NCBI GenBank assembly: GCA_022592435.1
Contig: JABYQS010000013.1
Span: 186,001-250,000 of the forward strand
Direction: 5' to 3'
Origin: Cerioporus squamosus
Lineage: Eukaryota; Basidiomycota; Agaricomycetes; Polyporales; Polyporaceae
DNA length: 64,000 bases
This document shows, piece after piece, positions 11,176 through 23,500 of this stretch (its first letter is position 1; each line of letters begins with the position of its first letter). The notes beneath the pieces were generated by a model. That model was not told where the DNA came from, made no database searches, and worked only from the letters and a program-made list of their open reading frames with translations. A program made the translations under genes and the position numbers.

Positions 11176-13333
11176 TCATTGGTGAGTACACTCCAGTTGA
11201 CCATCACCTTCCTGGGCCATACTCTGAGCGAGCCGATAGTACAGAAAGAGGTTCGCTAGTTCGCTTCTCCGAGGGCGCGCGGCCTCCAAATTCCGGTTCA
11301 TGATCGCGTCAGCTTTGTCAAGGCGGGAGAATCGGCTGGGACCCGGGGTCGGAGCAAACAACTGCGAGAGGGTCATAGAGTTAGCACAGTCCATCCATGT
11401 ACGCAGACGGGAGGCTGACCTTCACGGTGTGGTCGATGCCGCTAACCGCGACCAGCGGCAGGTAAGGGTGTCCTTCAATGACATTGACGACGGTACCGTC
11501 ACCTTCCAGGATGTCATGCAACTTGCCAGTGTCCTTCTCCCACATGAACCAGTTACCGTCGTCCGAGCCGGAGACAACATATTCGTCCCGTGGTCCAAGG
11601 AAGTTGACTAGGACATGATGTTTAGAGATGAGCGGGAGGTCGAAAGCGTAGTACGTACCATCCTTGACAGTCTCGACATTGCATACACCCTCGAACCGGG
11701 ACCGAGGCATGATGATCGGGACCTTGGCATACCGTTCGTCCCCATGCGAAGTGTCCTCATCCTCATCCTCATCTTCGTCTTCCTCGTCCGGCTCGCGTAT
11801 ATCAGGGTCATCTTCGTCCATGGTGTCCGAGAGCAACGGCCTCAGCTCCCTTCCGGGCCTAGGCAAGGGGGAGTCTTCGGCGAGAATACGCTCTATGTCC
11901 TCCTCCATCAAAGCATCACGCTCAGTCCGTTCTTCGGCGACTTCGGAGTCTGACCCGAGTGTATCGTTCCCATCCACGTCCTCGCTTAGGCCAAGCTTCT
12001 GTCGCTGATTGTTGGGAGGGACTATGGACGACTCCCTTGAGCCCATGCTTGTCGGTTCAGGGTCGTCCCGAGTAGAATACAGATAGATGGCATCGGAGCT
12101 ATATGCTGTTAGAGCATTAGCCAAGGACATCGCAAGCGTGACGAGACATACTCACAGAGTAGAACTTCATGTCCGTTGCTGGAAGCCATCCTCGAACCTG
12201 TTACATGCTCGCGGCCCTGCCGCTCATGCTGGCCTCGAGAGCGTCGACCGAATCTACGAACACAGGTGGTGACTTCTCCATCATCTGGAGGCTGGCCCCA
12301 CTCCTCCCGAAATTGGCGGCCAGCATGTCGCCTATCGAAGAGATAGCCCTAAGACAGGCGAGTGAATATGGAGGCATGAACAATCACAGAGACAGCATAC
12401 GTACATATGGTGATGAGCCTGCCACAACGAACTGGTACGGAGTTAACGGGGAGAGAGCGATGGTGGACAACTCGTGGTTGACTTGGACTAGCTGAGCGGG
12501 ACAAGATTCCGAGGAGCATGCATGCGGCACGCGCAGATCGTGCTGACGTACAGTGCCGTCCTATCAAGGGGGGTCTCTATAAACATCATTGTTGCAAGCA
12601 AGAAGCCTGCTACGTACGCACCTCAGCCACGGTAAGAAACAAGTCAGGACTGCCCTCGGTCACAATACGCTTCGTCCGTCCCTCATGGCAGCGCAATACA
12701 CGGATGACTGCTGCGCGAGTACTGTACTCCGTCTCGCCCGTGTGCCGAGGGAAGCCTGCTGCTCTCTCGTGGTCGAACACGCGGACTTGCTTATCCCCAG
12801 CAACTGTGGCACTACGCCGAGTCAGGCATCTCTCAAGTTGGAAGCTGACGACAACACGTACATGCGGGACGAATATGGGAGCATCTGTGCGTTGAACACG
12901 TTGGCCCTGTGGCCAGTATTGATGATGGTGTCGCACACAAACGGATAGTCTTCCTCCGTGTTGTTCTTGTCCATGCGCCACAAGCGAATCCTGCCGGGGC
13001 CGCATGAGTATTCGTAGTGAGATAGACTTACACGACCAGTCAACCGCACGTAGTGTCATCTCCACTGCTTACGAGCATTTCTCCGTCCTTAGCCCACGAC
13101 AAGGCGTTCACGCAGCTACCGCAATCGCGGGATGTGAGCTTGTCGCTCGGCTTTAACAGTACGACCACGTACCCCGTGTGTCCAACGGTATCATTCCCAA
13201 GCACCTTGACCCTGTCAAGACCTCCTCTGACATAGGCCGCCGACAGATAATTCTCCCTCCATTCGCGAGCACGGGGATAGGAGGGGAGAGATGAGGACGT
13301 TCTGAACAGGGTGTCGATCGAAGATGAAAGCAT
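11176..13333 (-). CDS. WD40 protein of the DCAF6/WDTC1 type (CUL4-DDB1 substrate receptor)
   Basis: Probable substrate receptor for a CUL4-DDB1 ubiquitin ligase. Exons are 13333-13173, 13115-13050, 12990-12862, 12811-12622, 12560-12405, 12348-12156, 12105-11659, 11607-11420 and 11361-11176, giving 571 residues. Blades read VNALSWAKDGEMLVSSGDD, IRLWRMD, AGDKQVRVFD and DGTVRQHDLR. The last matches the DDB1-binding DWD box (Arg-x-x-Asp-x-Arg). It continues with SYSSDAIYLYSTRDD, a long acidic low-complexity insert (residues about 330-410), then VNFLGPRDEYVVSGSDDGNWFMWE and a helical tail. This order (four blades, acidic insert, last blades) is typical of DCAF6/DCAF8 relatives. The start at 13333 (MLSSSIDTLF) is the first ATG in frame. 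An upstream ATG-bearing segment (13353-13460) reads in another frame. Confidence 0.82.
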
Positions 13334-13352
13334 CGTCCGAGCAAGCACTAAC

Positions 13353-13460
13353 TTGATGATCAATGAGCCAAGGAGTGCATGTGTGTTGTTTGTCGTGTAG
13401 AGGGAACTGCCCAAGTTCGGTGAGCAGCGTCTGCAATTTGTGTAGACGGTTCAAGAACAT
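13353..13460 (-). other. Possible 5' exon or upstream ORF of the DCAF-type gene
   Basis: An ATG at 13460 opens MFLNRLHKLQTLLTELGQ and ends at a good GTTAGT donor (13352). A TTCAG acceptor lies 51 nt on. Splicing here puts the exon out of frame with the WD40 sequence and it terminates after 26 codons. It may be a 5' untranslated exon carrying an upstream ORF, or a true first exon with a sequence error. The remaining 13334-13671 interval shows nothing else. Confidence 0.35.
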
Positions 13461-13671
13461 GGCTGGACGAGTTCGTTAGCGCCCTCGCCTCGATCGGTGT
13501 AAGGTTGATCACTCGTTGATCACAGCGATGAGATCATCACGCGAAGCTCAGACGAATGAAACGACAATTCCATGCTGAATATATGTTGTACATGCAGGTA
13601 TCAAGAAGACGCGGGAACAGAGCCTGAAGGAAGGGATGCATCGTGAATGTCCATCAAACCCAACTCGGGAC

Positions 13672-15242
<1,571 letters not shown>

Positions 15243-15539
15243 GGTGGTAGGAGACAAGCAGCACTGCGGCCGAACTGGGGTTGTCCAGGTCCTGGGTTGC
15301 CACCCTCCTGGGGTGACGTTGGCGGGGCACGGTGACGCCGAGCCCGGGCTCTCACGCGTCACGCTGCGGTGACTCCACCGCACGGATCACGCTCCCCCGG
15401 CGACCGCCGGGGACAATGGGCGTTGGACGCGACAACCGCGTTGGCACCGGTGGACGCGTCGAGCTCGTCGTCCCCGTCGTCCTCGCCCTGTTCAATGCAT
15501 GCGTCCTCGCCGTTCTGAGTGGCGCACACGTACACACCG

Positions 15540-17385
15540 ATGGCCTCAGGAGCTCGCTCACGAAAGATGACGGCGACGCCAGAACTCGACGCGTCCAACC
15601 TCTCCAATGTCGAACGCCTCATATTCGCGCAGGCCATCCACGAGTTTGGTTCAAATGCCTGGCAAGAGGTGGCTAAGCTACTCTCGACCCACCCTCTGAT
15701 ATCCCAGCCCAAGGGCACGTTCACACCACAAGTCAGATCCCTGTCTCTCTGGGTGACCCAAATTGCTCATTGTGCATCGGTGTGTTCCAGTCATGTTCAG
15801 TGTTCTACAAACGCCTTATGGAAGAGGCCGGTCTGGAATGGTGAGGAACTAGGATGGCAATACCAAGCATACTCTACTGACACTGCGTATCCAAGGTCGG
15901 AGACAGATACAGCCCCCCGCTGTGAGTCATTCTAATCTCAGCTCTCATAAATCGTCACAAACCCATTATGCAGCGGACCACCATCTCAGACTTGCCCAGA
16001 AGTACTATGTAGCTCGGGTCACGGAGCTCCGCGAACTAATTGCGGCTGAAGAAGCCAAGTTCAAGTTCGTACTGCTCCAGCGCTGCGAGGGTGGTACACT
16101 AACACGTTCCTGCAGGCAGCTTGTCGCGGAAATTGACGAGATTCGAAGTGGAGCCTGGGACGACAGGATACGTGAATCGATCGGTAGTGCTCCGGAGAGA
16201 GTGAAGAGCGTGGAGGTTCCGCCAGAATCCCCGCCTCCCGAAACCGTTGCTCCGCCCGGCGAAGAGTCTGTAGAGATTGCAGAGGCAGAGGTGCCGCCAG
16301 AGCCTCACCAGGAGCCGCAAGCGGTGCGTAATACCAACTGTCATGTCACGCGCGTTCTCATAGACATTCACGAAAGCAGGAGGAGGAAGAAAGCCATACT
16401 CGAGATGATATCGTTGAACTTATGCCTCCCCCGGAGACCGAAGAAAAGGTATGCCCTTGAGTCACAGTCTTCAGATCATGACATAATGACCGCCCTGGTT
16501 GCAGGAGGAAGGTTCAGACAACGAGGCGGTCAATGAGCTGATCGGCCACTTCGAATCCGACAAGCCGACGGAAGAAGCAATAGAGGAGCCGTCGGCACCT
16601 GTCGACCAACCTCCCGCTGCCTTGGCTGAAGAAGACGAGATGCAGGTCGACTCGGAACCGGTGAAGGAGGAAGAGGAAGAGGCCGATGAAGCACCTGAGG
16701 ACTCAGCAGAGGCGACCCCGGCAGCAGAGGAAGCCGATGTGGAAGACTCGCCGGACATACAGCCATCGCCGCCCCTGCCCGAGCCAGGCCGCTTGACACG
16801 AGCGGAAGGTACGAATGCCGTAGTCTGCTCTCCCGACTGTCGCTGACCATGTTTGCAGGCAAACGGAAAGCCTCCGACGCCGACTCCACTGCTCTCGAAG
16901 GGCAGCGCGAGAAGAAGCGGCCGAGAGAAGAGTCCGAGCCCGTCGAGGACGACGAAGGTAACCGCATGCAGAGGCTGGGCTCCCGATCCTCCATGGTAAC
17001 CTCGTCCTCAGGAGCCCCAAGGACGCGGCGCAAGGGCGGCGCAGGCGACAAGCGTTTCCAGAACATGATCGGCATGCTGCATTCGCAGATCTCCCAGCAC
17101 CGCTACGGAAACATCTTCCACAACCCCATCAAGAAGTCGGAGGCCCCCGACTACCACGACATCGTCAAGCGGCCCATGGACCTGAAGACGATCAAGTCGC
17201 GCGTCAAGGACGGTCTTATATCAAACTCCCTCGAGTTCCAACGCGACATCTACCTCATGTTTGCCAACGCGATGATGTACAACAGACCGGGCTCGGAGAT
17301 CTACAATATGGCCGAGGAGATGATGTCGTTCAGCGAGCGCGAGATCAATGCGTTCAGGCAGACTGAGGGTTTCCATCGTCTGTAG
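15540..17385 (+). CDS. bdc1: Bromodomain subunit of the NuA4 complex (Bdc1/BRD8-like)
   Basis: Predicted acetyl-lysine reader of the NuA4 histone acetyltransferase. Exons are 15540-15731, 15791-15840, 15896-15921 (26 nt), 15974-16064, 16116-16323, 16380-16448, 16505-16808 and 16859-17385, giving 488 residues. The N-terminus (LSNVERLIFAQAIHEFGSNA, then VFYKRLMEEAGLEW) is the SANT-like segment of BRD8/Bdc1. It is followed by a coiled coil (AQKYYVARVTELRELIAAEE) and a long Glu/Pro-rich linker. The C-terminal bromodomain has NPIKKSEAPDYHDIVKRPMD and the acetyl-lysine Asn in FANAMMYNRPGSEIY. An in-frame ATG at 15567 is an alternative start. The 51-nt intron at 16065-16115 has no stop and could be retained. 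Its 3' end meets TRA1, another NuA4 subunit, across 121 bp. Confidence 0.85.
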
Positions 17386-17506
17386 CGTGGTCTATCTTGG
17401 GATATATACATTACATTATGATACCTAGTGACTATGTGCAGTTTCGAAGTGGTGATACAAGTACAGCATGCATTCATGATCCGTAACATCGAAGAGAAAA
17501 GCGGCC

Positions 17507-20500
17507 TCAGAACCAAGGAACATACGTCTCGCCCATCTTCATCAAGTTCATCGGGTTGGTAGCACTGGAAATCAGGTTCGTGACTGTCTGCACGATTGGG
17601 GTGGTGTTGACATTTTGGGGATTGGTCTGCTGCAATGCCTTTATGCCGCCAAGATGAGAATTGGTACATAACAGCGGCGAAGGATAACCCTCACCTGGTC
17701 GCGCTCTAGCTTGCAAGCCATCGTCTCCGCGCGCTTGATGATGTTATCGATGTTTGCAGAGACACCCACCCGGAAGGCCATGTCGATCTGAGGAGCCTTC
17801 TTGTGCTGGTGCATCCAAGTCATCATCTCGTCCCTCGCAAACAGACACAGCTGCTGCTCGAGCTCGCACTACCCCATGTACGTATGAGCAAGCTGCACAA
17901 TGGAACGAACACAACCATCCATACCTCGGGTTCCGTCAGGCAGCGGCCGATCGCCATGAGGCCACTGGTGAGGAGGCCCTCTGTCAAGATGGGTCCCAGC
18001 AGGTGTTGCAAGTTAGGAGTGAATCGGAAGGGTACGGCTTCGGGAGTCGCGAAGATCGCGCTCTGGGGACTCATGCCTATGTCGCGAAAGGTGAACAACG
18101 GAACATCAGCGCAAGGAAGCTCAACATACCTGGAATAATCTCGCTCATGGCAATTTGGCCCGTGGCCCTCGACCAGTGCAGACGGGAAGGTAGTCGACTG
18201 CCAATGCAGATCAGGTAGGTCATGAAGCTTGTCGACGCCAATTGTAACGCGAATTCCTTCCGCATACGCCAGAGCTCGCTTGGACTATCCATGGTTCGGA
18301 TCACGAACTGCGAGCCTTCGTCACGACAGCCTTCACTCGTTAAATCCAAGAAAGACTTACGCGACTGAGCACGTCCTCCGGCACTGCCTTTGCCATCACG
18401 TCGTCATAGAGCTCTTTCTTCAGCATATAGAACTCGTCCTTCCTGGGCTGTACTGGACTTAGCTAGAGGCATCATGGGGAACGACTATCGTACGGACCGT
18501 GCGCTGATTCCTCTGCTTGAATTCCCGCATTGTCGCCTTGACTTTCTCGCCGATCATGAGGACGGGTTCTTCCCGAGCCATTCCCGAGTTCTCGCAATGT
18601 TGGTCGTAGATATCACCGAGCGTGATGTAGGAGGGATCGCTCTGAAGAAGTCGAAGGTTGGGCGCACAGGACACCGCGGCAGGCAGGTGGAAGTGAAGAT
18701 TCCGTTTCCTGCTCTCCTTCTTGCGGTTCAAGGTGCTGTATCCAGGTCGGTATCAGTGGCTCGGTCCCATATCATGAGCAAGACCATACCCATTCATTGT
18801 ACGGAATATTTGCGCTGTGCGGTCCTCGCGACGGCAGTGCCGACCGGAAGGCAGTTGCACGGCGAAAGATGTTGACGATCCATCATGACCCTTGATAGTC
18901 AAGCGCCGCCAGCAGTACCCGTGCGAACGACAATTCTCGTACTTGGGCCCGAATCTTCGTATCCTCACGAAGTTCTGGTTACTGTCCTTATCCTAAGGGT
19001 GACCGATGCATCAGACCATAGGCCCTTTGTCAAGCACGTGTCGTACCTCTGTGTATTGTCCCGGGACCTCGACTTCATCGAACTTAGTGTACTGGAACTC
19101 AATGAGGTAGTGGCTGAGGTTCTCCAAGGACTGCACTCGCGGACGTGCATCCAATAGACGCTCGTATTTGTCACGCCATTGCTGGAGTTTGCGGATGTAT
19201 TCATGCAAATTCGGCTTGGCAGCGATGAAATCTTCCTGGTATTCCTTCTACTCGCCGAGTTAGCAAGGAACCCCAGCTTCAACACGGTTATGGAAAAACC
19301 TTACCCGTGCGCTTCCAGCCAAGCTCATCATCAGGCGATTCAAAGTACCAATCGTCTGGGCATTGAGCTGACCGTCGTCTTCGGTAACGACGCGATTGAT
19401 GAATTGCTGGAGACTGCTCAGGCGAAGGATAGGTACGAATGGATGGACGAGCATACCGTCATAGCGTCTTGAAGCAGCATGCACGTGAGGCGATATATCT
19501 CCTCCTCTGGTGAAGCTTTGAAGCGCTGCAAGATCTGCTCGACCACCGTCTCCAGAGTGAGGATGAGTAACGGGAAGGCCGTCTTGAGTATTTGCACGAC
19601 TTCCTCGACAAGGTCCCACGACTGACGCGTAGCAGGGGGGACATTGTCTGGCACAGGTCGTGGTTGAGCACCGTTGGATGACGATTGCGCACCCTCTTCG
19701 GCCTTGGCCGCCGCTACATCAGAGTAACTATTAGCATCACCCGGTTGAGGTGAGGTGGACGATGTAGCGAACCTGCTGCTGCTTGCGCTTGCACTTGCGC
19801 GTGCTGTCGCCTCACAAGGCCCATATCTTCCTTGGTCGTCCGCAGAGGGAAGAATAGTGCCTGCAAGACAAGCGTCAGAGCAGATCCCGCGATAAGTGAG
19901 CGGGTGACGAACCTGAGGGTACAGCTTTGCGAGGTTGAGGAGGATATACCGGGCCTGCTTGGCCTCCCGATGCTGAACAGACAGGCACAACTGAGGTATG
20001 AGAGGGATCCAGTACCAGAAAGCGGCATCGCCTTTATACTTGTCAAATGCCTGGGAGATTGCCAGCGTTCCGTCATCCACGCTGAGCAGCCAGAGGACGC
20101 GAGTAAGCAAGGGACGGCTCTTCCTGTTCTTGTACAGCCCTGCCGCTTGCAAGTAACAACTAACTGCATTAGAAGCATGCGACATGTCGGTCGGGTGCTC
20201 CTTGAACATCTTGTCGTTGAATTTGCCCCAAGCCGCCCAAGCCTTAGCCTGGAACATGTCCATCTGGACGGCGTGGCCGAACGCGCTGTTAGCTTCGTCG
20301 TTGCGCGATAGCCGTGCATAGAACATCCCCTTCAGCGTGAAGAACTCGGCCTTTTGCGTAGCCGAGAAGTACATCAGGTTCGTGTTGTTGATGACCTCCA
20401 GGCCTGCTTGCAAATCGCCGGGCTTCTGATAGTGACAGCGGGCTTGCTCCCTAAGCTTCAGGAACGCCTCGGAGATCTCGATGTTGGGCAACGTGTAGAT

Positions 20501-23500
20501 CTTGTTGAGGTAGGTGAAGCATACGTCCAAAAGCTCATGCTTCCGGGCGACATGCGCGAAGCGGTTGATGATCCAAGCCGTCTCGTGGAAGCCCCGGTAG
20601 CCAAACGTGTTCGTACTGCCTGCCGCGGCGCTGCCTTGGCTAGCGGGTGTGATGAGGGGGAGGTAAGTCTTGTTGATGGCATTGAAGACGTTCTGCCGCC
20701 ATGCAACCAGATCGCTCCACGTAGTGATGTCGTCGCATACGTTGGGCAAGCGCTCGCGCCATGCTTGAAGCACCATCTTCAAGTCGGAAGACTTCTTCTC
20801 CAGATTCTGCGCATTGGTGGACCCGAGAGAACCGAAGATCTGCACAGCCTCTTGTAGCTCGACGAATTGTTGGAAGTGTTGCAGGAGAGGGACGTGAGCG
20901 GCGGTGAACTGCTGCGGGAGAGTGATCCATTTTCGGAGGGATAGCTGCATGGCATCCTCGAGGATCTTGTTGAACTCCGCGTTCTTGTCGGCGACAGAAG
21001 ACGGTTTGAGCAACGCAAGGAATGCCTCATACACACGACGCCTAGGGGTGGCCACGTCGCGCAGCTGGTTGACGTAGCTCTCCATCTCCTGCCGCTGGTC
21101 GACCCAGTCCTTGGTGCGCCATGCACTCTCCAATTGTAGGTCAACATTGCCCTCCGCCTTGCCCAACTCGAATAGGACGTCCCACTGCTGAAGCTTCTCC
21201 GCGGCGAGAATCCAGTGGTCCTCCCAGAGGCAAAATTCAGCCTCCGAGAATGGAAGGATACCAGCCCGTGCGCGATTCTGGGCAGACTCGTACATCATAG
21301 AGGCCTGTTCCCACATTCCAGCCTGTTCGAAGGCAACACCAGCATTGGTATCTGGGTACAGGGAACGACGGCGCCAAAGCCCATAGAAGACGTCCTCTTC
21401 GGAAAGCTCGGCGTAGAGTTCGGCAAGGGAGTCGTAGATAGTGTCACGGACGACGAGCTCGTCTTCCCGGACGTTGTTCAGAGAAGACTCCAGCATCTCG
21501 GTAACGATGTGCCAGGAACCGAACGTCTTCGCCAAGTACTTGACGAGATGGGGCGGTAAGACCATGGGAGAGACGCATGCGTGGATGCCGGCGAGAAGGG
21601 TAATGATCACGTTGGGCCGCTGATCTGCTTGTCTGACATGGAACTCCTTGCTGAGCAAGTTGATCATATGATGCGCAACCTCACCCTGCTCACGTCTGCT
21701 CAAGCAAGCCCAGGCCGCCGGGAAGACCGATACCCAGAGATCGTGTGCGACCTGACGATCCGCGTACAGCATGCGTTGCATAGGCTTGATGAAGGAGGAG
21801 GCTCGCCCAATGGCGAAGGGAGGCTGGGACCAAGTAGAGTCGAAGGTACCTCTCCGATCGGGGGTAACTGGGAGGTCACCATCGATCGAGCCGAGGAGCA
21901 GATGCAACGCAAGGAAAATCCAGTTTTGGTCCGCGAGCGACTCCCAGTTCTGACTGCCGCAGATGAAGTTCAGCCTGCTCAAAAGCGAGCGAGCGGTATT
22001 GTTATCCAGAAGGTCAATAAATCGCTCCCGGATGGCGGGATCGGCAGCACGACAACCAAGAAGGAAAGGCTGCTCGAGACGAGTGGTGAGGTCGCTGCGA
22101 CGGAGGGTGGGATCGGTGTAGATGTCATAGATGAGCTCCAGGTAGTTGTTGAACAGCACTTCACCTCGCTCGCCGCGATTCTCGAACGCGACCATCTTCT
22201 GCAGCAATCCGGCTTTCTCCTTCATGGACGGATAGGCATCGCGCTTGTTCACAGCCCAATCCTTCGCGATGTCGAGGAGGTACCGACAGAGCGGGCTACT
22301 CTTGGACTTGTCAACGAGTACCACCAACGTGCTCATCAGCCACTTGCGTTGGTCCCCGAGGTGCGCGACGGCGATGTGGCATACTTCGAGGATAGCCATG
22401 AGCAGACGGACGAGGCCTTCGAAAGTTTGCGCGTTAGTCGACGAAGAGGATTGTATGTGGTCCTTGGCCAACTTGCTCAGGAGCTTCATGAGGTTAGAGG
22501 CGAACGGCTCGATGCGCTCGGGAGCAACCTGAACGATTGTCTTGAGCACAAGGAGGGAACCCTTCAAGGATCCGGGACGTAGACTCTCCGAGCTTCTGAG
22601 GTTCTCGCTGATGGCAGTATGGATGGCGGTATGGAACTCCGCAATGTCTCCGGACTGCTGCGGCTCGTCTTCCTTGGGCAGAGGGAACAGTCGGAGCAGC
22701 CGGTCCACAACTGGCTGAAGACAGTCCTGGAGCGCCCCATCTTCTGAGAAGATCCCTTTGCGCACAAGCTTGGTCAGGATTGGTGCATTGCTCTGGAACC
22801 AGGCATCATCCCTCTCGGCGGCAATGACCTGCAACACTTTCGCGTTCGCGAGCGCTACTGCCCGAGTATTGTCATCGGCGAACTCGTTCTATTCGACGCG
22901 ATCAGCGTGTGCATATGAAATGGCCAATGTGTGAGACGTACCTGGTCCAAAGCACGCAGAAAGAAGTTCAACTTCATGTTGACGTCGCTCCAACCCCCAG
23001 GCGAGATCAACGTCCGCAACAACGCCAAAGCTCGAGGGACCACAACGGTGCGCACGGGTGGTTCCTGCGGGGTGGTAGCAAGTCGGATGAGGTAGCTGAC
23101 CATGTTCTCGCGCAAGCTAAGCGGAGTACTCCACCCATCCATCGTCGCCGTCCCAGAAGTCGACCCCTCGCCACTCGCAGCTGCAGGGTTGCCCCTCTGT
23201 TCCCAATCAAAGATGACCTGGATGATGTCAATGGAGAGAAGCCTGGACTCGAGGTTGGAGGTTGGGGTTAGCCCGAGCTTCGTCAGGTGGTTGACGATAT
23301 GGGGACAAAGAGCGCGCGCACGGGATAGAAGAGGGCGGGCTGGGCTACGACGAGGTAATAAACCAAGTTCGTCAGGTTGGAGTTGACGCCATCCTCAGCC
23401 AGGAGGCGCCTGGTGGTCTTCGCCCACTGCGGGTATCCCGACTCAGCCATCTGCGGGCGAGATAGAACCGGTGCGAGGATGTCGAGGGCCTGCCGCACGA

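Noticed and set aside
19832..20857. Long plus-strand frames opposite TRA1 (also around 21581-22582 and 25573-26772)
   Set aside because: They lie entirely antisense to TRA1 exons with clear protein identity; their sequences match no family.
23283..23310. Programmed -1 ribosomal frameshift in TRA1
   Set aside because: The site has no classical X-XXY-YYZ slippery heptamer and Tra1 is not known to be recoded; a sequence error or mutation is simpler.
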